From Roseomonas acroporae (GTDB lineage Bacteria > Pseudomonadota > Alphaproteobacteria > Acetobacterales > Acetobacteraceae): a DNA stretch of 36,577 bases. Within the stretch, counting starts at the first letter, position 1. Every line of letters begins with the position of its first letter. The stretch is from the NCBI RefSeq assembly GCF_023223525.1, contig NZ_JALPRX010000043.1, forward strand, positions 1-36,577, in the 5' to 3' direction. Shown in pieces: positions 18,909 to 26,451 of this stretch. The position numbers and the translations under genes are program-made. The notes under the pieces are model-generated. The model had not been told where the DNA came from. It did no database searches and worked only from the letters and a program-made list of their open reading frames with translations.

Positions 18909-20318
18909 ATGCGGCTGTTCAAGTGCCAGTCCTGCGCGCAGCGCGTCTACTTCGACAACACGCTCTGCGAGCGCTGCGGCCATCGCCTCGGCTACCTGCC
19001 CGATGTCGGCCTGGTCTCGGCGCTGGAGCCGCCGGGCGAGGCGGCACTGCGGGTGGTGCTGGAAGCGGCCGGCCTGCCGCGCGCGGTGCTGGAGGATCGC
19101 GGCCTGCTGCCGGCGGACGACATCGCGCTGCTCTTCGCCGAGGCGGGCGAGATCTGGCAGCCCCTGGTCCGCCCCGACCGGCGCTACCGCTTCTGCGAGA
19201 ATGCCGCGCTCGGGCTCTGCAACTGGCTGGTGCCGGTGGAGCAGGGGACGGCGGGCGCGGCGCGCCGCTGCCCGGCCTGCCGGCACAACAACCGCATGCC
19301 GGAAGCGCGCGATTCCGTCACCCTGTCCCGCTGGCGGCGGCTGGAGCTGGCCAAGCACCACCTGTTCTACTCGCTGGTGCGGCTGCGCCTGCCGCTGGTG
19401 AACCGCGACGAGGACCCGCAGGGCGGCCTCGCCTTCGACTTCCTGCCCGATCCGTCCGGTCCGGGCCGGCCGCGGGTGATGACCGGGCACTTGGAGGGCC
19501 TCGTCACCATCGCGCTGCGCGAGGCGGACGACGCGGAGCGCGAGCGGATGCGCGCCGCGATGGGCGAGCCCTACCGCACCCTGCTCGGGCATTTCCGGCA
19601 CGAGGTGGGGCACTATTTCTGGGACCGGCTGGTGCGCGACGCGGGCCGCCTCGAGGACTGCCGCGCCGTGTTCGGCGACGAGCGCGCCAGCTACGCCGAG
19701 GCGCTGCGCCACTACTACGCGAAGGGGCCGCTGCCCTTCTGGCAGGACCGGTTCGTCAGCGCCTACGCCACCATGCATCCCTGGGAGGACTTCGCCGAGA
19801 CCTGGGCGCACTACCTGCACATCGTGGACACGCTGGACACCGCCAACGCCTACGGGCTGGAGGTGCATCCGCGCAACGACAGCCGCCCCGAGTGGCACGC
19901 CACCATCGCCTTCGATCCGTACCGCGAGGCGGACTTCGACCGCGTCATCGACAACTGGCTGCCGCTCTCCTCGGCGGTGAACAGCCTCAACCGCTCGATG
20001 GGGCAGCCCGACCTCTACCCGTTCATCCTCTCGCCGACGGTGATCGGCAAGCTGCGCTTCATCCACCACCTAGTGCAGGACCATCCCAGGACACGCGGCG
20101 TGGGCGGGCCGGCCGCGGACGGGATGCCGGACGGGGACGCGGCGGCTGCCGCGGCGGACGGGAAGGCGGCGGACGGGAAGGCAGGCATCGTGCCCGGCGG
20201 GGAGGGCGATGCCGCGGCCGGCGAGGCGGCGGGCCGCGCGGCGGCGCCGGGGGACGGGGCGGACGGGCAGGCCGGCGCGGCTGGCGGCGACGGCCCGTCG
20301 TCCGGCGGGGCCGCCTGA
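18909..20318 (+). CDS. Zinc-ribbon putative zinc metallopeptidase (Peptidase_Mx-like)
   Basis: This is a soluble protein of 469 residues without a signal peptide. The N-terminus is a zinc ribbon with Cys6, Cys9, Cys20 and Cys23 (CQSC...CERC), and another CPAC pair lies near residues 121-124. The catalytic helix is HEVGHYFWDRL with His231 and His235 as zinc ligands and Glu232 as base. The downstream WEDFAETWAHYLHI probably supplies the third ligand. This matches a bacterial family known only as a putative zinc-binding metallopeptidase; substrates are unknown to me. The last 70 or so residues are Asp/Gly/Ala-rich low complexity with repeats of ADGKA, likely disordered. I chose the ATG at 18909, which places the ribbon at the extreme N-terminus, over one 33 bp upstream. 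Hairpin repeats flank the gene. Confidence 0.85.
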   Translation: MRLFKCQSCAQRVYFDNTLCERCGHRLGYLPDVGLVSALEPPGEAALRVVLEAAGLPRAVLEDRGLLPADDIALLFAEAGEIWQPLVRPDRRYRFCENAALGLCNWLVPVEQGTAGAARRCPACRHNNRMPEARDSVTLSRWRRLELAKHHLFYSLVRLRLPLVNRDEDPQGGLAFDFLPDPSGPGRPRVMTGHLEGLVTIALREADDAERERMRAAMGEPYRTLLGHFRHEVGHYFWDRLVRDAGRLEDCRAVFGDERASYAEALRHYYAKGPLPFWQDRFVSAYATMHPWEDFAETWAHYLHIVDTLDTANAYGLEVHPRNDSRPEWHATIAFDPYREADFDRVIDNWLPLSSAVNSLNRSMGQPDLYPFILSPTVIGKLRFIHHLVQDHPRTRGVGGPAADGMPDGDAAAAAADGKAADGKAGIVPGGEGDAAAGEAAGRAAAPGDGADGQAGAAGGDGPSSGGAA

Positions 20319-20350
20319 CGGCCCCGGCCGCCTGCGGCGAGCGGGCGCGG

Positions 20351-20390
20351 CGACGTCATGCGGGCCCGCGCTCGTGCGGGCGGGTATCAG
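20351..20390. repeat. Hairpin repeat copy 3, between convergent genes
   Basis: Inverted relative to copy 2 at 18706, this 40-bp element reads CGACGTCATGCGGGCCCGC, a short spacer, then GCGGGCGGGTATCAG. About three quarters of positions match copy 2 by eye, including GACGTCAT and the CGCAC/GTGCG core. It sits between the ends of the metallopeptidase gene and the - strand membrane-protein gene, where it could terminate both. Confidence 0.7.
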
Positions 20391-20899
20391 TGCGCGCCGT
20401 GGTCCTTCTCGATCAGCCAGTCGGCCACCGCCATCAGCACGTAGCCGACGATGAAGACGACGTTGATGATGACGAGCCAGGTGAGCTGCGTCTCGCTGAC
20501 GCTGATGTCGAGCTTCATCAGCCCCTTCAGCAGCGCGACGGCGGAGATGGCGGCCATCGAGGCGAAGAGCTTGCGCTTGAGGCCGGCGAAATCGACCGTG
20601 GTGAGCCAGATCGGCCAGGCCGCCGGCCGGCCGGTATCGAGGCGCGACACCATGTTCTCGTAGCCCGAGAAGATGACGATGACGGTCAGGCTGGCGGCGA
20701 AGGTCAGGTCGATCAGCGAGAGCAGGCCGAGGATCACGCGGTTCTCGTCCAGTTGGCCGAGATTGGCGGCGACGTAGAGCAGCTCCTTGGCGAAGACGAA
20801 GAACAGCAGCACCAGGGCCAGGATCAGCCCGAGATAGAACGGCACCAGCAGCCAGCGGCTGACGACGATGCACCGTTCGACGAAGCGCTCCATCCGCAT
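20387..20899 (-). CDS. YqhA family (UPF0114) inner-membrane protein
   Basis: This 170-residue integral membrane protein has about four hydrophobic segments: LLVPFYLGLILALVLLFFVF, VILGLLSLIDLTFAASLTVIV, a third around ASMAAISAVALLKGL and a fourth LTWLVIINVVFIVGYVLMAVA. The N-terminal FVERCIVVSRWLLVPFYLGL and the FSGYENMVSR loop are characteristic of the UPF0114/YqhA family. The molecular role of the family is not established to my knowledge. The gene is convergent with the metallopeptidase gene. Its last bases overlap the hairpin repeat copy that lies between them. Upstream it faces the tandem lipoprotein genes divergently. Confidence 0.9.
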   Translation of the reverse strand: MRMERFVERCIVVSRWLLVPFYLGLILALVLLFFVFAKELLYVAANLGQLDENRVILGLLSLIDLTFAASLTVIVIFSGYENMVSRLDTGRPAAWPIWLTTVDFAGLKRKLFASMAAISAVALLKGLMKLDISVSETQLTWLVIINVVFIVGYVLMAVADWLIEKDHGAH

Positions 20900-21054
20900 T
20901 CCCGTCCTTCCCGGCCCGCCGACCGACCGGCGCGGCCCCGCCGCGACGGCAGTAGCAGCAACCCTCGCGGCGCGACAGCGGCACGCCCGTGCTTGGCGAC
21001 CCGGGCGGTTTCGCCTATGGCTTAGAGACGGATTGAGGAGAGTTGCCCAACCCC

Positions 21055-21597
21055 ATGGGATCAGGCCCGATTCGGCAGCCGGCCGGCAAGGTGGCGCTGC
21101 TGCTCGCCACCCTGCCGGGACTGTTCGGCCTCGGCGGCTGCGGGCCGCTGCTCACCGCCACCACCTCCAGCGCCGCGGGTATCGCCGGAACGGGAATCGC
21201 GAGCGCCGTGACGGACAACACGGCGGTCGCGGCGGGCATCGGCCTCGGCGTCGCGGCCGGCGCCAGCGCCGCGCTGCAATACGCGCAGCGGCGCGTGCAC
21301 GCCGCGACGCAGGACAGCATCGCCGCCGCCGCCGGGCCGCTGCCGGTCAACCTCGTGGCGGAATGGCGCATCCGCCACAGCGTGCCGATCGAGCCCGACG
21401 AGCAGGGACAGGTGGCGGTGGTGCGGCTGATCGGCGCGCCCGGCTTCGCCTGCAAGGAGATCGTGTTCTCGGTGGACACGGTGGAGGACCGGCAGCCGCG
21501 ACGCGCCTTCTATACCGCCATCATCTGTCGGGACGGCGAACGCTGGCGCTGGGCCTCGGCGGAGCCGGCGACGGAGCGCTGGGGCGCGCTGCAATGA
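21055..21597 (+). CDS. Probable lipoprotein, first of a tandem paralogous pair
   Basis: I do not recognise a named family. The protein is about 180 residues. A hydrophobic signal (VALLLATLPGLFGLGGC) ends in a lipobox-like Gly-Gly-Cys, suggesting lipid attachment. An Ala/Gly-rich zipper-like stretch follows (AAGIAGTGIASAVT, VAAGIGLGVAAGASAAL), then a compact domain with WRIRHSVPIE, a Cys pair and the ending WRWASAEPATERWGALQ. That domain matches the next gene at about half of positions. The start is uncertain: ATG 21055 lies 14 nt after an AGGAG, while a TTG at 21043 lies only 2 nt after it. The stop overlaps the next start as ATGA. An envelope role is inferred only from the signal. Confidence 0.78.
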   Translation: MGSGPIRQPAGKVALLLATLPGLFGLGGCGPLLTATTSSAAGIAGTGIASAVTDNTAVAAGIGLGVAAGASAALQYAQRRVHAATQDSIAAAAGPLPVNLVAEWRIRHSVPIEPDEQGQVAVVRLIGAPGFACKEIVFSVDTVEDRQPRRAFYTAIICRDGERWRWASAEPATERWGALQ

Positions 21598-22211
21598 GGC
21601 GGCCGGCCGGACCGACCGGCCCGTCCCGCAGGCAGGCCCCGAAGGGGGCCTCGCCCCTTCGCGGTGGCCGGGGCGGGGCCACGGCCGGGCCGCCGGGCGG
21701 CGCCGTGGGCCCGAGGCCGGGCCGGGCGGGGCTGCCGCTGCTCGCCGCGCTGCCGGCCCTCCTGCTGGCCGGCTGCCAGGCGGCGCCGCAGGTGGCGGGC
21801 GCGGTGACGGCGGTGGTGACGGGCGGGGCGTCGGGCAACCCGGCGGTGGGATTCGCGAGCGGCGTCGCGGTGGCGGCGGCGACCAGTGCCGGGGTGCGCT
21901 ACTACGGCCGCTCCCGCGCGCGTGGCGAGCAGGACGCGATCGCGGCGGTGGCCGGCCGCACCGAGCCCGGCGTGGTGGCGCGCTGGCAGATCCGGCACGA
22001 CATCCCGATCGGCAACGCGGCGGGCGAGCTGCGCGTGGTGCGGCGGATCGACACCCCGCTGGCGGAGTGCCGGGAGATCCTGTTCGCGGTGGTGGAGAAG
22101 GAGGCGGACGCGTCGCGCCGCTGGTTCGCGGCGACGGTGTGCCGGCAGGGCGAGGCGTGGAAGTGGGCCAGCGCCGAGCCCGCCGTCTCCCGCTGGGGCA
22201 ACCTGCAATAG
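21594..22211 (+). CDS. Probable lipoprotein, second of a tandem paralogous pair
   Basis: This 205-residue paralogue of the preceding gene shares WQIRHDIPI, the two conserved Cys positions and the ending WKWASAEPAVSRWGNLQ. The lipobox is LLLAGC (Cys61). The ATG at 21594 overlaps the previous stop (ATGA). However, the first 37 residues are Pro/Gly/Arg-rich and contain a terminator-like hairpin at the DNA level (21634-21662). A GTG at 21705 would give a compact signal peptide with the Cys at position 24 and is a serious alternative. The stop codon TAG is the first triplet of a dispersed repeat that also occurs near 31.5 and 36.3 kb. Function is unknown; co-expression with its paralogue is likely. 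Confidence 0.75.
   Translation: MRRPAGPTGPSRRQAPKGASPLRGGRGGATAGPPGGAVGPRPGRAGLPLLAALPALLLAGCQAAPQVAGAVTAVVTGGASGNPAVGFASGVAVAAATSAGVRYYGRSRARGEQDAIAAVAGRTEPGVVARWQIRHDIPIGNAAGELRVVRRIDTPLAECREILFAVVEKEADASRRWFAATVCRQGEAWKWASAEPAVSRWGNLQ
21634..21662 (+). terminator. Terminator-like hairpin between or within the lipoprotein pair
   Basis: GAAGGGGGCC and a GC-rich GGCCCC/CCCCTTC partner form a stem with a 2-3 nt loop at about 21637-21661. No T tract follows. Its place inside the N-terminal extension of the second lipoprotein argues for the later GTG start of that gene. Confidence 0.35.
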
Positions 22212-22276
22212 AGCGGATCGCCGTCGGGCGGACACGCCCGGCGGCGTGAATCCGCGCCGAGAAAACGAGCTACGGC
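22209..22276 (-). repeat. Dispersed repeat, module B (truncated copy)
   Basis: The stretch from TAGAGCGGATCGCC through GGGCGGACACGCCCGG to CGCGCCGAGAAAACGAGCTACGGCG is the reverse complement of the right two thirds of module B at 36243-36347. The terminal 19-bp hairpin is lost after GCTACGGCG. The first triplet is the stop codon of the upstream lipoprotein gene. Confidence 0.9.
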
Positions 22277-22401
22277 GTGGCTTGGCCGCGGGGCGCGGAC
22301 GGGCGGGGCCGGCCCGTTCGGAAAGCGGCCCGCGCCTCCCGACGCGCGGGGCCCGCGCGAGCGGAGGTCCGGGAGGGCCCCGCCCTCCCGACGGATGGGA
22401 C

Positions 22402-22424
22402 GCGGGAAAGGCGAAGCCTTCCCC
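22402..22424 (-). terminator. Likely terminator hairpin of the PEPC-like gene
   Basis: Read on the - strand, GGGGAAGGC-TTC-GCCTTTCCC forms a 9-bp stem with a 3-nt loop about 30 bp after the stop of the - strand gene. There is no long T run. Confidence 0.5.
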
Positions 22425-22452
22425 GATGCCCGAACGCCGGGAGCAACCCCCC

Positions 22453-25290
22453 TCAGCCGAACGCGCCCACCTCGTGCGAGATGGCGGCCGAGCATTCGCG
22501 CATCAGGCCGAAATACTGCCGCAGCGGGTCGAACAGCCTGACGTGCTCGCTGGCGTAGCTGGCATCGGCGCGCGAGGGGGCGGGCTCGTGGAAGTCGAGG
22601 CCGGTGGCGGGGTCCGGCCGCGCGGGGAAGATCTCCATCAGCAGCTTCAGCGCCGGCTCCACGTCGAGCTGGAGGATGGCCTGCACCAGCGCCTCGCGCG
22701 TCGCGCCGTGGCGGGGCGTGAACTCCGGCAGCGCCACGGCCAGCAGCCAGACGCGGTGGATCAGCGCGAGGCGCAGCGCGTGCAGCAGTACCAGCCGGTC
22801 CGACATGGACGGCAGGTCGGGCCAGGCGGCGCGCAGCGCCAGCAGGTCGGCCTGGAGGCGGTGGAACATGCGCCGCAGCACCGGGGAGAGGTCGAGCCGC
22901 CCCAGCGCCGAGGCGGTGCTCATCAGCGCCTCGCGCCGGCCGGGCCGGGTGGTGAAGCCGGCGCGGTCGAGCCAGGGGCCGGGATCGAGGCTGTCGATGG
23001 TCGCGCGCAGCACGTCGATGTCCGAGCAGGCAGCGGCGCGCACCGCCATGCCGAGGGCGCGGTGCAGGCGCGGCGAGCGCTTCCGCAGGTCGTTGAACAG
23101 GTCCGGGTTGGCCAGCGCCGCGGCGCCGAGCCCGTGCAGCGTGTTGGCCATGAAGCCGAGCTGCTGGAGGATGGCGTTGTTCGGGATGGCGCGAAGCTGC
23201 GAGGGGTGGGAGATGCGGCGCGGCCCGCCGACATCGGACTGCCGCGCCGCCGGGCGCGAGCCGGTGCGGTCCAGCAGCGCCGGGCCGAAGGCGCCGAGCA
23301 GGGCGGCGTAGCCGGGGTCCTCCACCAGCTCCTGCACCTTGCGGCGCGCCGTCATGAAGAAGTCGGCGGCCCAGTCGGGCTCGTTGTAGATCGGGTCGGG
23401 CAGGCCGGCGCCGGCGGCGTTGAAGGCGTGCTCGGCGACGCGGGTGATGGTGGCCAGCGCCAGCGCCGGCGTGCCGAGCAGCAGGTAGCCGTCGCCGCCC
23501 TGCACGCTGCTCTCCTCCCGCAGCCGCACCCCCGACTGCGCCAGCGCGGCGCGCGCCTGGGGCGGCGAGAGATAGGCGAAGCGGTCGCGCAGGCTCTCCG
23601 GGTGGGCGCCGCGGCCGATGCTCTCGCCGTGCGTGTCGAACAGCACCAGCTCGATGTCGGTCAGGCCGTGGCGCCGGAGCTGCTCGGCCAGGCGGATCTT
23701 CAGCCGCTCGGCGAGGTAGGAGGCGGCGAGCTGGCCGACATAGCGGCCGGAATCGCTGTAGCCGAATTGCAGGCAGAGCCTCCCGTGGCGGCGGACGTAG
23801 TCGCGGTAGTGCGGGGAGCGCAGCGCCTCCTCCAGCACGCGCTCGCCGCGCTCCAGCGCCTCGGCCGTCTCGAACAGCGGCGAGATCTCGATCATGCCGT
23901 CGATGCCGAGGCGCTTCGCGAGCCACAGCGCGCCGAGCAGCGTGTAGCCGGTCTCGGTCTCGGCGATCAGGAAGCGCACGGGCTGGCTGCCGTCGATGTG
24001 CTTCACGAGCTGGGCGATGGTCATCATCAGCTTCACCGCCGAGGCCTGCTCGGCCAGCAGCGCGCCGAAATCGACCGGCTGCGGCGTCACCTCGGCCAGC
24101 GCCGCGTTGATCTGCGCCAGCAGGGAGCGGCGCTGCGCCATCTCCTCCGGCGCCGCCGCGAGGCCGAGTCGCAGCCGCAGCGCGTTGTGCAGTTGCGTGG
24201 CGTTCAGCCGGAAATGCGTGTGCGCGAGCGAGAGCCCGTGCGAGGCGAGGCCGGCGCGGGCGATCACCAGGGCCCGCTTCGCGGCGGCGTCCGGCGCCGC
24301 CTCGATCGCCGCGGGGAACAGGTCGAGCAGCGGGGCCAGGGTGGTCAGCGCCGCCTCCCGGCCGCCGACCAGCGCGGCGGCGAAGGCCTCGGTCGCGGCG
24401 GCATCGGGCGCGTCCGGCACCGCGTCGAGCTGCGCCGCCACCGCCTGCCGGGCCTCGTCGACGCGCGCCGCGATCGGCGCGGCGCAGGCGCCGAGCGGGG
24501 CGAGCTGCGCCGCCAGCCGGTTCAATTGCAGCCGCTTCATGGTCAGGCGCAGGCGCAGCGTGTCCCACCAGCCGATGTCGGTGCGCCCGTCCGTGTCGTA
24601 GCCGACCCAGGTGGAGAGGATCACCGGGCGCGGCAGCAGCGAGAGCCAGCGCTCGCCCCAGATGCCCTGCGCCGCGTCGAGCAGCGCCCCGGTCAGCGCG
24701 TCGATGGCGTCGCGGCCGCGCGCGATGGCGTCGGCCGCCTGCACGAACTCCTCGTGCAGGGTCGGCGCCGTCGGGCGGTGGCGCAGGCCGCGCGGCAGCG
24801 GCGTGCCGGAGGCCGCGGCGGCGATGGCGGCGCCGGTGGCCGGCGGCATGGAGAAGGTGGGATGCGCCGTGAACACCACGGCGAAGCGGATGCGCTCGAT
24901 CGCCGCGCGATAGGCGGCGAAGGGCACCGGGCTGTCCTCGGGGTCGGGGCGGGCCAGACGCTCGGCGAGGTGGCGCAGGATCTCCGGGTCCGGCGCCGCT
25001 GACGCGTCGGACAGGCCGACGTAGCGGGCGAGGCGCGCGGCGCGGTCGGCGGCGGCGGTATCCGCCAGGCGCTGCACCAGCGCGCCGAGGGCGGGCATGT
25101 CCAGCACCCCATCGTCGACCTGGCGGCTGATCGCGAGCGCCGTGGAGAGGACGGGGTCGCCGAACGGGTTGCGGGCGGCGGCGGCGCGTGCGTCGCGCAG
25201 CTGGCCCAGCAGCGCGTCGAGCGTATCGGGGGCAGGTGCGTCTGGCATGGCCGGCATGCTGCACCCGCAATGCTGCATCGCGCCAGCCAT
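22453..25290 (-). CDS. Phosphoenolpyruvate carboxylase-like protein with altered active site
   Basis: This 945-residue protein follows the PEP carboxylase fold end to end, but key positions differ. The catalytic-His motif TAHPTE is TAHPTF (His143). The GYSDSxKDxG lysine is replaced in FGYSDSGRYVGQLAASY. The glycine loop FHGRGGSIGRGG reads FDTHGESIGRGAHP, so the His and the first Arg are lost. LRAIP and GSRPA motifs remain (GSRPAARQSD, SQLRAIPNNAILQQLGFM). The C-terminal QRNTG motif is absent and the end reads ISHEVGAFG. Orthodox PEP carboxylation to oxaloacetate is therefore doubtful. It may have a related or regulatory function. The start is uncertain; ATGs at 25290, 25278, 25257 and 25248 are possible and none has a good ribosome-binding site. 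It is transcribed alone. Confidence 0.85.
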   Translation of the reverse strand: MAGAMQHCGCSMPAMPDAPAPDTLDALLGQLRDARAAAARNPFGDPVLSTALAISRQVDDGVLDMPALGALVQRLADTAAADRAARLARYVGLSDASAAPDPEILRHLAERLARPDPEDSPVPFAAYRAAIERIRFAVVFTAHPTFSMPPATGAAIAAAASGTPLPRGLRHRPTAPTLHEEFVQAADAIARGRDAIDALTGALLDAAQGIWGERWLSLLPRPVILSTWVGYDTDGRTDIGWWDTLRLRLTMKRLQLNRLAAQLAPLGACAAPIAARVDEARQAVAAQLDAVPDAPDAAATEAFAAALVGGREAALTTLAPLLDLFPAAIEAAPDAAAKRALVIARAGLASHGLSLAHTHFRLNATQLHNALRLRLGLAAAPEEMAQRRSLLAQINAALAEVTPQPVDFGALLAEQASAVKLMMTIAQLVKHIDGSQPVRFLIAETETGYTLLGALWLAKRLGIDGMIEISPLFETAEALERGERVLEEALRSPHYRDYVRRHGRLCLQFGYSDSGRYVGQLAASYLAERLKIRLAEQLRRHGLTDIELVLFDTHGESIGRGAHPESLRDRFAYLSPPQARAALAQSGVRLREESSVQGGDGYLLLGTPALALATITRVAEHAFNAAGAGLPDPIYNEPDWAADFFMTARRKVQELVEDPGYAALLGAFGPALLDRTGSRPAARQSDVGGPRRISHPSQLRAIPNNAILQQLGFMANTLHGLGAAALANPDLFNDLRKRSPRLHRALGMAVRAAACSDIDVLRATIDSLDPGPWLDRAGFTTRPGRREALMSTASALGRLDLSPVLRRMFHRLQADLLALRAAWPDLPSMSDRLVLLHALRLALIHRVWLLAVALPEFTPRHGATREALVQAILQLDVEPALKLLMEIFPARPDPATGLDFHEPAPSRADASYASEHVRLFDPLRQYFGLMRECSAAISHEVGAFG

Positions 25291-25359
25291 CTCGTTGCGC
25301 GGCGAGGGGAAAGCCTCCCCGGGCCGCGGGCCGGGCGCGTCCCGCCGGGCCGGGCGCCG

Positions 25360-25902
25360 TCAGCGCGCGGCGCGCAGGAGCGACACCAGCCGGTCGCGCG
25401 CCCGCTCCACCGTGCCGGCATCGTCCCATACGAGGTCGCGCACCGGCACCTGCGCCGTCCCGGTCAGCGCGTCGTCGCCGTCGTAGGAGTGCACCTCCCA
25501 GCAGGCGGCCCCGTCGGCGCAGCGCAGGCGGATGCGCGGGCCCGTCTCCGTCAGCACCACCTCGACCGCGTCGAGGTCGAGGGCGCGGGGCGACGCGATG
25601 GCGGTGCGCGAGGCGACGCGCTCCAGCAGTGGCCTGCCGTCCTGCGTGGTGCCGGTGCGGCTCGCCAGGGTGCGCAGCTCGATCATCGCCGGGATGACGC
25701 GCCGGACCTGCTGCTCGCCGCGCAGCCCCTGGCTCCCGGGCCGCGGGTCGCGCTGCCAGTTGCCCACCACCTGGACCCCCGCGCCCGCCTCGGCGGGGCT
25801 GATGACGCCGAGGCGCAGCGCCACGAAGACGACGACCGCCAGCACGCTGATGGCGGCGAGCGCCAAGACGGCGGCGGAACGGAGGAACTGGGCCGGCCGC
25901 AT
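25360..25902 (-). CDS. Membrane-anchored or exported protein of unknown function
   Basis: This 180-residue protein has an N-terminal hydrophobic segment (AAVLALAAISVLAVVVFVALRLGVI) acting as signal anchor. The outer part includes GNWQRDPRPGSQG, an EQQVRRVIPAMIELRTLASRTG segment and a Cys pair in IRLRCADGAACWEVHSYDGDDAL. The Cys pair could form a disulphide, which suits the periplasm. I do not recognise the family. The ATG at 25902 is set by a good AGGAG on the - strand about 7 nt upstream; the frame stays open far beyond without meaning. The gene lies 69 bp upstream of the PEPC-like gene on the same strand and could be co-transcribed with it. Confidence 0.75.
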   Translation of the reverse strand: MRPAQFLRSAAVLALAAISVLAVVVFVALRLGVISPAEAGAGVQVVGNWQRDPRPGSQGLRGEQQVRRVIPAMIELRTLASRTGTTQDGRPLLERVASRTAIASPRALDLDAVEVVLTETGPRIRLRCADGAACWEVHSYDGDDALTGTAQVPVRDLVWDDAGTVERARDRLVSLLRAAR

Positions 25903-26085
25903 CGGGAATCTCCTGGCCTTTGCGCGATCCGTCGACGGACCGCCCTGCTGACGGCCGCATCGTTGCAGCGCCGGGATTGCGGGGCGCTGAAGCGCTTCAT
26001 ATCGCTCCCGTCTCGCGCCGGACGATGCTCCATCGCACAGCACGGGGCATCGGGCCCTGGCATCCTCCAGACCAGGGAGCGCGCG

Positions 26086-26451
26086 ATGACCGAGATCAGC
26101 CTCACCCCCCGCCTCCGTCCGAGCCTCCTGGGTTGCGGCCGCCGCCACCCGCTCTTCACGGCCGCGACGGTGCTGGCCGGTGCCGCCTTCCTGGCCCTGC
26201 CGCTGCTCACCTGGTCCGAGCGCAGCGCCGATGCGGCGCCCGGGATCGGCGCCGTGGCCGCGACGACGGCCAGGCCCGGCGCGGCGCTGCGGGAGCGGGC
26301 GCGCTGCGAGGCGCAGATCCGCGGCTTCGTGCGCAACGGCGAGAGCCGTCTCGCCACCATGATCCGCACCGATGCCGGCATCGTGCTGCCGCTGGAGGAG
26401 CCGCGTGGCGCGGTGAGCGCCGAATGCCTGCGGCAGGGCCTGCCGGGCTGA
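26086..26451 (+). CDS. Small single-pass membrane or secreted protein, unknown
   Basis: This 121-residue protein has a basic N-terminus, one hydrophobic segment (LFTAATVLAGAAFLALPLLTW) and a short outer domain. The domain holds two Cys (ERARCEAQIRGFV and SAECLRQGLPG), possibly disulphide-bonded. No family is recognised. The ATG follows an AGGGAG site 6-7 nt upstream. It is divergent from the preceding - strand gene and convergent with the lipoprotein gene at 26902. Codon use fits the neighbours, and the protein-like hydrophobic pattern favours a real gene, but confidence is moderate. Confidence 0.6.
   Translation: MTEISLTPRLRPSLLGCGRRHPLFTAATVLAGAAFLALPLLTWSERSADAAPGIGAVAATTARPGAALRERARCEAQIRGFVRNGESRLATMIRTDAGIVLPLEEPRGAVSAECLRQGLPG

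Noticed and set aside
21902-25960. A - strand open frame of about 1350 codons across the PEPC-like gene and beyond
   Set aside because: It is Arg/Ala/Pro-rich, has no domains, and is the shadow of the PEPC-like gene in another frame of GC-rich DNA.
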